A stretch of 64,000 bases of DNA from the NCBI RefSeq assembly GCF_000321225.1, contig NW_004450404.1, positions 1,344,269 to 1,408,268 of the forward strand. Reading direction: 5' to 3'. The position numbers and the translations under genes were made by a program. The notes beneath the pieces are model-generated. The model made no database searches and was not told the origin of the DNA. It worked only from the letters and a program-made list of their open reading frames with translations. This document shows positions 22,561-34,599 of the stretch, piece by piece. The number at the start of each line of letters is the position of its first letter. The stretch's first letter is position 1. Origin of the DNA: Odobenus rosmarus divergens (lineage: Eukaryota > Chordata > Mammalia > Carnivora > Odobenidae).

Positions 22561-23074
22561 GAACACTATACCCTGCCATTGGCTCTTCTTATTCTGGGAC
22601 AGACCATGAACACACATCCATGTTGCCCAGTGTTCTTTCTGGCACATTTTAATGGCTCCATAATGGGCTAACCTGGGGCCAGTGCTGTGGCACCACTTTC
22701 TTGACCATATCTTGGTCTTTTATTTTAGTTCGTTTCCATTTGTGATGCACGCCACTTTCTTGGTGTTCAGCTTTACTACCTGCTTTCTGACAAATACGTA
22801 CTAGTACCAAAGAATGTTTTGTTCTTGAGGGCCGAGAGGACCTGAAGAAATTAGTAAGATCACGAGTCTCATCTTGGAGATCGAGCACATAGGGGCATAA
22901 TCTGTACATGTATGTGCTCGTCTGTCTGTCCTTCCCTCCTGTCCCATAAAACCAAGTGAGCCTGCAGAGCTGTTCTTGCTGCTGTAACTTTGCGTTAATG
23001 AAGGAGTCAGAAGGAAAAACACAGCAATTGATATCTCTTTTGCAATTATAGCTCTTCTCCCTTCGGAACAAGGA

Positions 23075-23140
23075 CGGACAGACGGACGGACACACACACA
23101 CACACACACACACACACGCGCACGCACGCGCGCGCGCGCA
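23075..23140. repeat. (GGAC)n plus (CA)n/(CG)n tract next to a splice donor
   Basis: GGACGGACAGACGGACGGA is followed by 27 bases of CA repeat, then GCGCACGCACGCGCGCGCGC. Every step from 23090 to 23140 alternates purine and pyrimidine. The MAP3K15 donor GT is at 23150-23149. Confidence 0.97.
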
Positions 23141-23150
23141 AGCGACTCAC

Positions 23151-23310
23151 CAGACTGGAGGTTTCAGTTTGAACAACCTCTCAGCTGCCTGGACGGCCTT
23201 CCCGACATCGTTGGCCAACATGCTGACGTTGAAGAACTGACCCACATCCCAGTAATTGTTCATTTTCTCCAAGCTCCCTTTTCTTCCCAACAAACTGTTT
23301 AGCCGGACAC
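23151..23310 (-). CDS. MAP3K15: MAP3K15 exon f (160 bp): TPR region, Z-DNA-prone repeat at its donor
   Basis: After AATTCTTCAG, GT completes the Gly codon. The exon reads VRLNSLLGRKGSLEKMNNYW, DVGQFFNVSMLANDVGKAVQ and AAERLFKLKPPV. It ends with TG of a Trp codon. The donor is GTGAGT. Nine bases further into the intron begins a 51-bp alternating purine-pyrimidine tract (23090-23140). The coding part covers late TPR helices, matching the ASK3 family segment NNYWDVGQFF and ANDVGKAVQAAERLFKLKPP. It has 52 open codons. Confidence 0.96.
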
Positions 23311-23545
23311 CTGAAGAATTTGAATTTTAGATGAAGTTATGCAAAATCTTTCTAGCTTCTCTCCTATTATGCAAGCCTTTAGAGAGAGGAAAAAGCACGC
23401 ACTTTATTTTGGTTACTGTCTCAGGAGTGCGATCAGAGAGTAACTGTTCCTTTTGAAATAAAATGCTAGTTATTTGGAGATAATTTTTAATGCTGAATTT
23501 GGGTGACCAAAGCCTATCAATATCCATGATCATAAATAGCTTTAC

Positions 23546-23658
23546 CTATCTTCCTTAGTTCCATGGAAGTTTCAAATTGTTGTCCAGCAACTATCAACAA
23601 AACTGCCAGGTTGATTCCTGAATAAAGAGATGACTGGAGCTCAAATCCTTTGCGGTAC
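23546..23658 (-). CDS. MAP3K15: MAP3K15 exon e (113 bp): TPR region
   Basis: The acceptor TCATTATAG is followed by G, which completes Trp. The exon reads [20 protein letters not shown], then [17 protein letters not shown]. It ends one base into a Gly codon at ATAG followed by GTAAAG. The stretch [24 protein letters not shown] is a typical TPR helical hairpin of the ASK regulatory region. It has 37 full codons. The next intron is only 235 bp, the shortest in the visible gene, so this exon and the one at 23151-23310 form a tight pair. Confidence 0.96.
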
Positions 23659-25150
23659 CTATAATGACAGACCCGCCAGATTCTTATTATTATGGTAGAA
23701 GGAAAAAATGATAAATAATAGCACAAGCCGACCTTCTCCTGAGCTCTTTCACCACTATGGTTTTCCAGGCCCCCTCCCCATTCACAAACAGCTACATCCA
23801 GCACTCAAACAGCTTCTTAAAAATGTTATCATCATAACACTAAGGAGTTAAAAAATTTTTCTTCATCAGGTTTATATTTTTATGAAAAACCACGATCACT
23901 GTAGGAAATAAGGACGTTAAAGTGCACAAAAGAAATGTAAAACCTTTTATAACCCTACCCACAAAAGGAGACCACAACTGGATGTCCAAATCTCATCTTA
24001 AAAGTGAGACTCCGTTTGTACATGGAGCATTTTTTTATTACAGAGCAATTCCATCAATTGTAGGCTATTACTCTGCAGGCTGTTTGTTTGCTTTTATCAC
24101 AAAATGGAGTCAGTTTTCCCTGTAGGAAGCGGTGCTGACAGAACCCTGGCCCCCAGATCGCTCGGAGAGTTGTGGCCTCAAGTGGGAGAAGGAGCAGGGA
24201 TCTATTCCCCTGGGGTAAAGAACTCTATCCAAAACAGAGAATACCATTTTTATTCCATAAGTTTAAAGAGTGCTATTTTAGTTCTCTTACTATTTTTTTT
24301 TCTATACATAGAAAGCTGCTTTCCCTTCCATAAGCAAGTAGGAATATCATAACCAGGAAAAAAAAGAGTTTGATCAATGAAGTAATGACAATGAAATGTC
24401 TTTAAGTGGCACAGGTCAGAGCAAAGACTTGTAAACCAGGAGGAATTTGATCACTCGTGCAACAGCAAGAGAATTAAAACACCAAGAAAATATTCACTGT
24501 GGAAGGGAGAACCTATTATTTAAGTCAGTTAAATTTCAGTTTTATGAACTTTGGGGCATAACACTGAGTACGCTCAGATGGACCAGAGAATGCTAAGAAA
24601 GTTGTTTCAATCCCAGCCAATAGAATTCCAATAAAATTGAACCCCACCCCAGGATGTTTTGGGGATTTTCAATACCATGTCCTATGGTATTTGATTTTTT
24701 TCCCCCACCTTCTTTTACCATCAAAAGTTATCTGGGAAGAGGGCAGACTTCTCTCTGCCTCTCATCCGTAAATCCAATAGGCCCAGCTTAGGGGCCGACG
24801 AGCCTTGAATGTGGAGTCAGGACTGCAGTCCCAGGTTTGCCTCTTCCCAGCCCCTTGCCTCCCTGAGCCACATGTTCTACCTCAGTACTGGAGAGCCTGG
24901 GTTAGATGATCCCAAGGTCTCACCAGAGCTAACATCCCAGAAGACTAGGCTTCATTTGCCCCCTGGACCCATCACCTTCTGACGTGGATGGAGAAAGGCT
25001 CCTAGGACTTTCTTGAAGGAGGCACAGGTAGTCATCTCCTGACCTGGGGGCTGAATTCTTGGCCACTGTGGTGGGAACACAGCTTCCTATTTTGGCCCTA
25101 CCCAACATTAACTTCCCTTCAACACCCTCAGTGACTCCTAGCACAACAGC
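23659..25150. other. MAP3K15 intron part, nothing recognised
   Basis: No repeat that I can name and no splice-bounded frame other than the exon flank. GC content rises after 24760. Confidence 0.45.
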
Positions 25151-26110
25151 GCATCAGGTATCACTGGGGATTTACTAAGAATAAGAGGGGGTCCCTGCCC
25201 TCCACAAAATTATACTATGGTGGAGGTACTAAGACCCCCACACACAACTAGTGAAATTAGGGAAAATACAAACCTGAGTGTGGTAAGTATCCTGAAACCA
25301 CACATACACAAGTCTAGAGGGACTCACAGAAGATATGTGGGGCCCCCCCAGAAGCCTGAGATATGGCATGAAGATGGACAGGCATACAGTGGCAGTGACT
25401 CAGAAAGGAAACACCCAACACAGAAAAAGGCAGGAACAGAGATGGGAACCTGCGGAACTCCCAGGAAACTTCAGTTCAGTTGGACATAGATCAGGTAGTG
25501 GGAACCGGGGCTCAGGGTGGGTTGGAGAAAGTCTGCTGAGCACCTAGAATGGTGATCTAAGAGTCTGAATTTTTGTTTAATGGGGAATGGAGAGCCACAG
25601 GGGGTCTTTGAGCTTTAGGAGGAATAAGGAATGGTGGTTCAACCTATGAAGGATTGACTTTAGAGACACTAAAAAGAGAGTCTACTTGGGATATTGTGAG
25701 AACATTCCTGGCAAGAAAGTAAAAAAAAAAAAAAAGGCACCAACCCAGGGTGGTGGAGATGAGAGTGAGGGAAGATGCGGAGAAGGGCTGCAATTGGGAC
25801 CTGACCATGCCGGAAAGTGAGTGAGTTATCAAACATTCACAAAAAGTGTAAGTGTAGGAGGCTGGGGAATGGTAGTAAGAAAGCAAGGCACTGGAAGCCA
25901 TCCCATGTGGAGAGAAGAGGGCGTTAGCCTTGGACACACTGCGTCTTAAGGAGCAGCACCACCTTCAGGTGAAACAAAGAGGGGGTGATGTGGGGCCAAA
26001 GCTCAGGACGCAGTTTGGGTTGGAGATAGGCTAATGGTTGCAAGGTGTGAGAGTGACGGGGATCACCAGGGAAAAGAGTGAATGGCGAGAAGAGGGGCGA
26101 GGAGAGAGCT
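25151..26110 (-). mobile_element. L2-like LINE, antisense, low identity
   Basis: Text such as GAGTCTGAATTTTTGTTTAATG and GGAATGGAGAGCCACAGGGG, and the absence of frames, resemble the body of L2 read in reverse. Assignment is weak. Confidence 0.4.
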
Positions 26111-26225
26111 GGACAGAGCGGGACAGAGCTAGAGGAAGAGAGGGAAAGGGGAGGCAGTTAGAACTGAGGGCGGAGCAGTCGTGTCAAGAGCTCCTGTGAC
26201 AGAGATGGATGAGGTAAGCTGTTGG

Positions 26226-26430
26226 CTCCACCTTCAACTGACATGTCTAGCTTCTGACACCTCCTCATTTTCACCACCACCACATTGGCTCAAGCTACCA
26301 CCAGCTCTTCCCTGAATTACTGCAGTCGTCTCCTAGCTGTTCCCTACTTTTGCCCTTGCCCCTGTGCTAGGTTCTTTAATAGCCACACATCCTCCTCATC
26401 CCACTACACATGTGACTTTGTCATTTCTCC
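26226..26430 (+). mobile_element. L2 fragment
   Basis: CTTCCCTGAATTACTGCAGTC followed by TCTCCTAGCTGTTCCCTACT is a common block of L2 in sense orientation. Confidence 0.55.
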
Positions 26431-26439
26431 CACCCATGG

Positions 26440-26885
26440 CTGGAGTCCAGCTCTCCACCCCCTTGAATTTGGGCTAACCATGCGATTTGCTTGTGATGTG
26501 ACCAAGAGCATGTGGCAGAACTGACCTCCTGGGAGCTCTGGAGCTGAAGCCTCAGAGGCTTTTGCAGCTTCCACCTTTACTAAGAATGCTGCCCACCATG
26601 TAAGAAAGCTGGTTGGCCAGGATTACAACCACAGGCAGAGAACGGAAGTGCACCACCAACATCCAGCACCAGCTGCCAAACCTGTGTGAGGTCATCTTGG
26701 ACCTTCCAGTCCGGCTGAGCCTTCAGCTGACCTCAATTTTAGGAGTGAGCCCAAGCACTTTAGGAGTGGAACCAGCCGAGGAGCGGCCTGGCCAATCCAC
26801 AGAATCATGAAAAACTATAAATCACTCTCTTAAGCCACTAAGTTTTGGACTTGTTTGTTATGCAGCAAATGATAGCTGATACAGC
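26440..26885 (+). repeat. Old interspersed repeat, family unassigned
   Basis: The end TTAAGCCACTAAGTTTTGGA, TTGTTTGTTATGCAGCAAAT and GATAGCTGATACAG is shared by many copies in mammals. The upstream part includes ATGCGATTTGCTTGTGATGT. I do not assign the family. Confidence 0.5.
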
Positions 26886-26904
26886 CCCCGGAAATGTATT
26901 CTTT

Positions 26905-27155
26905 GCATAACAGTGAGAGCACACTGGCGAAAGACACATTGGATCTTGTCCTGCTCTGCTCAGAGCACTCCAATGTTCTATCATCTCGCTCAGAGTCCAA
27001 GGGTCTTCTCCTCTCCCCTTTCCTGCCTCTCTCCCCTCACTTGTGCCTCACCATCCTGAACATGCCCAGCAAGCTTCCCCCTCCGGGTTGTGGCACCAGC
27101 ATACAGTAAACCTTCAATCAACATTTGTTAAATGAATGAATGAAGGAAGGAATGA
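26905..27155 (+). mobile_element. L2 3' end with GAAT tail
   Basis: CTCCAATGTTCTATCATC through CAGTAAACCTTCAATCAACA and TTTGTTAAATGAATGAATGA: the last part is the L2 3' terminus. Confidence 0.75.
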
Positions 27156-27488
27156 ACAGCTCACTCAGAAGATAATGCCCTGATGGTGGCAGAACAAAAT
27201 TCTGGAAGGAGTAGCAGGGAAGGAGCATGCTGATCCTCCTTCCTGCCCCTATAAATGAGTGAACTTGTGGGAAGAAAGTCACCACTACAAAAACCTGTTT
27301 CTAAAGGTTTCCTTTCAGAAAAAGGCATCTGGAAATTCCCACACCACATTTACGCCTTTTTTCCCCCCACTGCCAGTAGACAGGCAGGCAGGCGGAGACA
27401 CTGATAGGGACAAGACCTGGATCCTTAGCCTCTGCAATTCTGTTCTTTGCAGAGATGCTCATGCTACTGACTAGGATGGAGGGTTTAC

Positions 27489-27659
27489 CACTCGATGGCG
27501 TTGTCTCGGCTGGTGTCATCTTTGTAGTCAGAATCCAAGAAGATGTCCTTGTAGATCCTCCCACACAGGCAGAACATGTCGGGGGCCGGGTGGTCACAGC
27601 TCTGCAGAACCTGGAGCATGACCTGCAGAGCCTTCTCGCGGTCGCCTGCATTGTTTCTC
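27489..27659 (-). CDS. MAP3K15: MAP3K15 exon d (171 bp): TPR region
   Basis: The acceptor is CTATTTCAG. The first G completes the Arg codon, and the exon continues RNNAGDREKALQVMLQVLQS, CDHPAPDMFCLCGRIYKDIF, LDSDYKDDTSRDNAIE. It ends with TG of a Trp codon at a GTAAAC donor. The segment ALQVMLQVLQSCDHP...FCLCGRIYKDIFLDS is a TPR helix pair and is one of the best discriminators between ASK3 and ASK1 in this window: ASK1 has a different sequence over this stretch. It has 56 open codons. A spurious minus-strand reading runs from the preceding intron into this exon, so the start Met that appears upstream is not real; the exon begins at the splice acceptor. Confidence 0.96.
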
Positions 27660-29880
27660 CTGAAATAGTTGTGTGGTAAGATCACACATGTCTGAATTAA
27701 GACGCGGGAGTATATATGTGCTTGTTCTGTGAAGGGCTGGTAAAAGGATGCTGTGCTTTAGCAGGAAACAAAATCTAACTCATTTTTTCATGATCAAATA
27801 TAACAACTGCTTCAGACCCACACCACAAAATCTCACACTGTCAACAGTCCCTACTTGGTCCCTTCTCTCAATGAGACCTAGACTGTGGATGAAAGCAAAT
27901 GCAGACCGGTGTGTCTGCAAAGAGAAAAAATAACACGGCAGCCTCCTGTAGCTAGACGAACAGCAAGGATTTCAGAAGCTAAGCCTGAATCATGGTGATC
28001 ACACAGTTTGACAAAAGATTCTTCTGGAAAAGCAGCAGGGCATGCAAATTCAGAAAGCCAAGAGAAATTTATTTCTTAATCTGTGATGCCTTGCAGTCCT
28101 CAAATGGCCCAAGACCCTAGCAATCCCTGTTTTCCGGTCTCATGTTATAACCACCAGAGAAGAAAAATTAGAAAATTATTTCTATATTCATAAATCAGCC
28201 TTCTCTCTTACTAGATTATATGGTAAAAATTTTCATTTTCCACACAGGTAGTGGATTCCTTAGACCGTTGTTAAAATAATCTTTGCCACAAAAAAACCTG
28301 AGTTTGTGACTGTGAAATATTATGTCTTCCTGTGAAGGTATGGAAGCAAATGCCCAGCAGTGGTGGAGACTGAGGAAATCAACTATGGCTAATGATGTTC
28401 ATTTTATAATATAAAAAATGAAACACCTGTAGAAAGAAGTAATTTCTATATAGTACTGCTACGGAGCGATCTCTAGAATATATTACGAAGATAAAAGGCT
28501 ATGTATTGAATACTGTGCACAGAAAGCTACCTTTTTATTTAAGCAAAGGGGGGTGATGTGAATACAGATATGTACCTGCTTTTATTTTTTCAAAATGAAA
28601 GGATAAACCCAAAGGTAACGAAAGTGCCCACCAACAGGTGGAGGGAGAAAACAGGATGAATGGGACAGGAAAAGAAATTCACTTTTTGTAATCTGACTGA
28701 AACTACAGAGGTTTTTTTACACAATTATAAAAGAAAACGAAATAAAAAAAATTTAAGTGTTCCCTAAAAACACCATTTGCCAATAAATACCATCTGAGTT
28801 TGTGGCTGCAGCAAAACAAAACAAATGAACCTCTGCATGTGGCTGATGGCTTACCCACCAAAGAGAAACTAATTCACATGATTTTTAAAACACAGCAATG
28901 TGACCATATTTTCTTAAGAGGATATAACCTAAGGAGAAAATATAAATGCCAAGAAATCTTAAATAGTTTCCAATAATCATATTGTTAGTGATAATAATGG
29001 TACCAGTATTTTGAAAATATTACATATTTGTAGTGCAGAATACAACAAAATAATGAGGTTAGTATCATTAGGAACCAGAGATATGCATAAAAGATAAATA
29101 AAATCCAAGAAATTCAGTAAAAATCCTACGGTCCTAAGTATGAATTGGAACATCACTATGAATTCACCAAGTGGTTTCCCTAGCTCTGTCTACTGAAAAG
29201 GACCAAAACAATGACCAACTCAGCAGCAATGAGAACCCCCAAGCCCTGATCGGGGTCTATAAACACCATGTCTCACTACACGGAACCAGGACTCCATGGA
29301 GGAATGGCTGACTCCAGATAGGTCTAACATGATCCTGGAACATCTTAATACAAAGACACAAAGAAGCTACTAAGCTCACATGAAAAAGACTCAGGAACCA
29401 ACAAGAATCAGTTTTGGGCCAGAGAGGGGACAATGTGAGCGTTAGGAAGAACAATAACTATAAAGGATTGAAACGTATCAACTGTATTAAAATGATGAAG
29501 GGGAAACCTCTATACCAAAAAAGACTTAAGCGTCTTATCAACCAAATGCCATGTATAGACCTTGTCTGGATCACGACTCAAACAAACCCACTGTAAACAT
29601 AAAACTAAAGACAGAGAGGTAACTGGAAAATGTCAACACTCATACTGAGGAATTATTGCTCATCTTGAAGTATAACACAATCGTGACTCTGTTTTGTAGA
29701 AGTGTCCCTCAGACAACACTGAAATCTCTGTGGATAAAATGGCACGTCTTGGCTGCATAATGCATCTGGTGTTAGGGTACGAGGGAGTGGGTGGGGTGAG
29801 CAGGAAACAAAAATGACGTGCAGGGGTAATTACTGAAGTGGAGAAGGGTTACATGGGGGTTCACTGCATTATTTCCCCAC
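27660..29880. other. Start of the 17-kb intron; L1-type text at 28300-28760
   Basis: No gene. AGCTACCTTTTTATTTAAGC, ATGTGAATACAGATATGTAC and the phrase CCCACCAACAGGTGGAGGG at 28500-28660 suggest an old L1 3' portion. 29100-29830 looks like a repeat that I cannot name. Confidence 0.4.
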
Positions 29881-30390
29881 TTTCGGCTGTGTTTGAAAAA
29901 GTCCATCCTGACTCAACAATTCTACTTCTAGAATCTGTAATTGAGAAAAACTCCTATCTATCTATCTTCAAGAAGTTTTGAACAAAGATGTTTATTATGG
30001 TTTTGCCCCTAACAATGAAAACCTGCAGATAACCTAAATGCCCATTAACATATGAATGGTAAAATATATTTCATAACAACCACACTATGGAGTATCACGC
30101 AACCCCCCTTAGAAAGAGCCAAATCTGTATGTAATTATGTAGAAGAATTTCCATAAAGCTCATGGAAAAAATTGCTGAACAAAATGAATAGCACAATCCT
30201 ATTCTTTGCACTCAACACTATTCACATACAGTTGGTGTGCAGAGACAAAGTCTGGAAGGATACACATTAGATTGTTCAAAAAAAATCATTGCTGGGATTT
30301 GTACAAGGTGTTCTTGTGCATGTTTTACCAGTAACTATTCTAATAAATGAATATAGAGATTATTCTTTTTAATTTCTTGGCAATTTTACA
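29881..30390 (+). mobile_element. Old L1 3' portion
   Basis: CAACAATTCTACTTCTAGAAT, CAATGAAAACCTGCAGATAA, CTAAATGCCCATTAACATAT and CCACACTATGGAGTATCACG are in L1 order. Confidence 0.65.
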
Positions 30391-30474
30391 GCAGGCTCTT
30401 TTATGCTTTCTTTCCAAAGGACCTGTACGTCATAAAACTACTGCATCATTCGAGACACAGATTAGTACCTCAAA

Positions 30475-30705
30475 CAGCTTTTCTCAACTGGGGATCTGCT
30501 AGCACATTAAGCCCTAGAGAAAATTATTTGATTATCTGAGTGACTATTTTCTCCCTTCTCCCAGGTATGGGACTTAGGTAACCCCATTCTGGATGAGTAA
30601 GAGAGTTCATTCAATTGATACAATGGATGCCTTAGGGCATTAGGGTTTAATTCTCTGTGGAACCCAAACCGGGTTGAGAAGTGCTAATCTAGACACTTGG
30701 CATTC
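30475..30705. mobile_element. Possible hAT-type DNA transposon relic
   Basis: The ends TTTTCTCAACTGGGGATCTG and CCGGGTTGAGAAGTGCTAAT are inverted to each other (CTCAAC / GTTGAG), as in MER-type elements. Confidence 0.45.
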
Positions 30706-31439
30706 TTCTGGAAGGCTGCAATAATTAAGCCTGTGTTACAACTCTAACTTTTTCTATTTTCTACCTTAGTCTTGTTCTCACATATTTGATCTCTACTCTC
30801 TTTGTCCATAGAATCCAATTCTACCAGCCTGTAAACCAGATCTCTTAATGAACAGCCCACCCATGATATCTTCTCATTTTTAAGAGCCAACAGACACCAA
30901 CCCAATTCAAATTTACTGGAGCATTTAAATAATTTCTACGGTCTGTGGCAGGAAAATGCAAAAGATTAAAACTTTAATGAGGTACAAAATTTCTCCATCT
31001 GTTATGAGCCAACTTTTGAGATGTGAAATATTCAGGATTCTGAAAAGAATGTACTTAACACTTTTAAATGCTTCATTACAGATCCGGGTTCAGGTTCGTT
31101 TGTTTGGTTTCCTTTGGACCATTTACAGCAACATTTCCCTTGAATTTTTTCATTAACTTGAAACTTACCCTTGTTACTCAAACCAAAAGGTCTTCTTAGG
31201 ATATATAAAAACCCAAAAAGCAAAAAATGAAAAGCAAAGCAATTTTTGGCTTAAAAGCTACTTTAGGACAGGTGCTAAATAGCTTATCCCTTTAGTGGTT
31301 AATCATGAGTTTTCAGATCTGTTTATCATTTTCAGATCCCAAAGTTTACATGAACAAGTCTATAGATAAAAACTCCCATGTTTAATCAGTCTGGCAACAT
31401 GTTTCTGACAATAAACCCATTTCACACATTGAGAGAGAG
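30706..31439. other. Intronic stretch, nothing recognised
   Basis: AT-rich, with no repeat or frame that I can support. Confidence 0.4.
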
Positions 31440-31619
31440 ATATGAATTAAGACAATGGGGGTTGCAACCTTGGCTTGCATATTAGAATCACCTCGGAAAC
31501 TTTAAAACCTTTGCCTTGAGGTTGCACTTGAGACCAATTAAATCACGGCCTGGAGATGGGATCCAGGCATCAGTGTGCCTTATCCTGGATATTCTGATTC
31601 AGGAGGTCTGCATCACTGC
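31440..31619 (+). mobile_element. MER5-like hAT relic
   Basis: TTGCATATTAGAATCACCTC, GAGATGGGATCCAGGCATCA and GATATTCTGATTCAGGAGGT follow the MER5/MER58 pattern. Confidence 0.6.
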
Positions 31620-32355
31620 TGAATGCACTGACCACTTCTCAGCCCTTGTCCTATCTGACCTCCCAGAGGCACCTGACAGCTGAGTACTCCTCCTTCCTCC
31701 TTGGATCACTTTCATTTGGCTTGCAGGACACCACACACTCCTGATTTTCCTTCTACTTTAGTCTAATTTTCTGGTTTCTCTTCATCTCCCCAGTCTTAAT
31801 ACTGGAGTGTCCTTAGCACAACCCCTAGACCTTGCCTCTTTATCAGTAACTACACTAGATCCCTTGGTGGTATCATCTAGGGTCCTGCTTTTTCAAACCA
31901 TCCATATTCTGATGACTCCCAAATTCCTATCTCCAGCCCAGAGCTCTCCCCTAAACTCCAGGTTTACATATACAACTGCCTTCCTAGCATCTCACTTGCA
32001 TGTCTGATACCTCAAACTCGATGTATCCAAAACTCAACTGTTGACTGTCTTATCAAAGCTGTTCTTCTCCACCTTATTTAATAATGCTCAGTCCACTCCT
32101 CCTGTTTTTCATGCCAAACACTTTGGAGTCACACCTCATTTCTCTAACATTTTTTATTCAGTCAAAAAATTCTTTATTTTCAGCAATATCCAAAAATAGC
32201 CTGCTCCTCATGACCCCCACCATTACTACCCTGGTCCAAGTAACCATCATTTTCTGCTTCCACCCTCACCCCTCTACAATCTATTCTTCACACAGCAGTC
32301 AGAGTGATCCTGCTAAACACTAAGTCAGACCATGTCATTCCACTACTCAAAACTC

Positions 32356-33560
32356 TCTATGCAAATCATATATCTGATAAGGAGTTAATAACCAAAATAT
32401 ATAAAGAACTCATACAACTCATTAGCAAAAAAAAAAAGGTCTGATTTAAAAAATGGGCAGAGGAGTTGAATAAACATTTTTCCAAAGAAGGCATAAATAT
32501 GACCAACAGTAAAGATGGCCAACAGACACAGGAAAAGATGCTCAACATCACTCATCATCAGGAAGATGCAATTCAAAATCACATTGAAACATCACCTCAC
32601 ACTTGTTAGAATGGCTAAGATAAAAAAAAAAAAAAAAACCCAAGAGATAACAAATGTTGATGAGGATGTGGAGAAAAGGGAACCCTCGTGCACTGTGGAT
32701 GAGAATGCAAATTGGTGCAGCCACTGTGGAAAACAATATGGAGATTTTTGAAAAAAATTCAAAATAGAACTACCATATGATCCAGCAATCCCACTTCTGG
32801 GTATTTATCTACAGGAAACAAAAACACTCATCTAAAAGATATCTGCATTCCCATGTTCACTGCAGCATTATTTACAACAGCCAAGACCTGCAAGCAACCC
32901 AAGTGTCCATCAGTGGATGAATATGGATAAACAATGAGGTATACATATACAACCGAATATTATTCAGTCCTAAAAAGAAAGGAATCGTGCCATTTGCAAC
33001 ATGGATGGATCTTGAGGGCATTATGCTAAGTGAAATAAGTCAGAGAAAGATAAACACTGTATGATCTCACTTATATGTAGAACCTAAAAGAGCAACCCAA
33101 CCAAACCAAATCAAGCTCCCAGATACAGAGGACAGACTGGTCACTCCCAGGGGTGGGGGGTGGCTGAAATGGGTCGAAAGGTATAAACTTTCAGTTATAA
33201 AGTACACGAGTCTTGGAGATGTAATACACAGCATGGTGACCGTAGTTAATACTGTATTCTACATTTGAAAGTTCCATGGGGTATCTGGCTGGCTCAGTCA
33301 GAAGAGCATGTGATTCTTGATCTCAGGGTCATGAGTTCAAGCCCCATGTTGGGCACAGAGCCTACTTTAAAAAAAAAAAAAAAGTTCCTAAGAGAGATCT
33401 TAAAAGTTCTTATCACAAGAAAAATATTTCTACTTATGTGTGCAGATGGATGTTAACTAGACTTACTGTGGTGATCATTACGCAAAACGTACGTATTATC
33501 AGAGCGTTATATACCTGAAACTAATAAAATCTTATGTATCAATTATATCTCAAAAACAAA
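32356..33560 (+). mobile_element. 5'-truncated L1 inside the L2
   Basis: ORF2-end and 3' UTR text: AAGATGCTCAACATCACTCA, GCAGCCACTGTGGAAAACAA, ATTATGCTAAGTGAAATAAG, CCTGAAACTAATAAAATCTT. Ends with ATCTCAAAAACAAAAACAAC. Frames are short and broken. Confidence 0.85.
33276..33380 (+). mobile_element. Short-type tRNA-derived SINE inside the L1
   Basis: GGGGTATCTGGCTGGCTCAG, TCAGGGTCATGAGTTCAAGC, AGAGCCTACTTTAAAAAAA. Target duplications AAAGTTCC at 33268 and 33381. Confidence 0.88.
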
Positions 33561-34109
33561 AACAACAAAACGCCCTTCCAGGGGCTGGCTCCCATCTCAG
33601 AGCAAATGCCTATTTTCTTTCAGTGGCCTGCAAGATTCTAGAAGATCTGGCTCCCGGTTATTTCACTATCCAACCCCCATCACCTACTCTGCTCCAGCTG
33701 CACAAACCTCCCTGCTGTTCCACATTCTTCCCTGGAACCTTCTGGAATGTTCTTCCCCAATATATTTACATGGTATGCTTCCTCATCTCTTTCTCATTTT
33801 TTTTTCTTTATGTCACTCTCTCCTAAGTCCAGTCTTCTCTGAGCACTCAGCTTATAACTATAATCTGCCCCACCAGCCTCCCTATCACCCTAACCTGTTT
33901 TAATAATTTTACTTAGTTTCTATCGTCTCTCTCCACTTAAGAATGTAAGCTCCAAGAGGGAGGAATTTTTCTGTCTGGTCTGTTTACTGCTATGGCCCAG
34001 GGATTAGAACTCGGTCTAGCACACAGTAGCTGCTCAATAAATGTCTGTTATATGGATGACTGAACATGAAAAGATCTTCATCCACTGACTGCCTAGTGAA
34101 CACAGACAA

Positions 34110-34350
34110 TGACAGAGCATCTCCTATATGGTCCTGTATTTTAGAAACCCTGCATTGTGACGTAGTAAAGGGTATGTAAATGCACAGAAAACTGAAAGGC
34201 TATACACCAAGGTGGTGAGAGAGGTTACTTCTGGAATACAGGTGGGATTAGAGAATAGAACTGTAAGGGACAATTGCTTTAAACATTTGACCCCCTGTTT
34301 TTCACAAAAATATATAAATGTATTTATTATTTATGCAGTAAGATACACAG
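34110..34350 (+). repeat. Probable old L1 3' piece
   Basis: CTATACACCAAGGTGGTGAG, GTTACTTCTGGAATACAGGT and TTTAAACATTTGACCCCCTG are L1-3'-like. Weak. Confidence 0.4.
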
Positions 34351-34389
34351 AATGAAAAAAAAAAACAAAACAAAAACCACAACACTGGA

Positions 34390-34560
34390 TTGGGAATCTT
34401 TACAGCTAGATTCTGCTTATTTTCATACCATTTACTACCTGTTTGAGTTTCGAGCAAGTTGCTTACCCTTTCTGTGCCTCAGTTCTTCATGTGTAAAGTA
34501 TGCTTGACTTTGCTTATCTCACAAGGCGACTGTGAGCTACAGTGTGGCAGGGCTTTCATC
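34390..34560 (+). mobile_element. MIR SINE
   Basis: Core words GAGCAAGTTGCTTACCCTTT and CTGTGCCTCAGTTCTTCATG, then GTAAAGTATGC and CTCACAAGGCGACTGTGAG. Confidence 0.8.
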
Positions 34561-34599
34561 GGTCACTCAGCATCCTGTCTGCCTGTCCGTCTTTCCTAT

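Larger units (their letters stand above)
31620..34085 (+). mobile_element. L2 LINE, split by an L1
   Basis: Sense L2 text runs from ACTTCTCAGCCCTTGTCCTA to TAAGTCAGACCATGTCATTC (about 32340). It resumes at CCAGGGGCTGGCTCCCATCT (33578) and ends with AATGTAAGCTCCAAGAGGGA and GCTCAATAAATGTCTGTTA near 34050. The two halves join in normal L2 order, so one element was split. Confidence 0.8.

Noticed and set aside
22649..23127. 154- and 108-codon minus-strand frames with CVCVCV runs
   Set aside because: They read through the CA/CG microsatellite and intron DNA next to exon f. The true exon ends at 23151.
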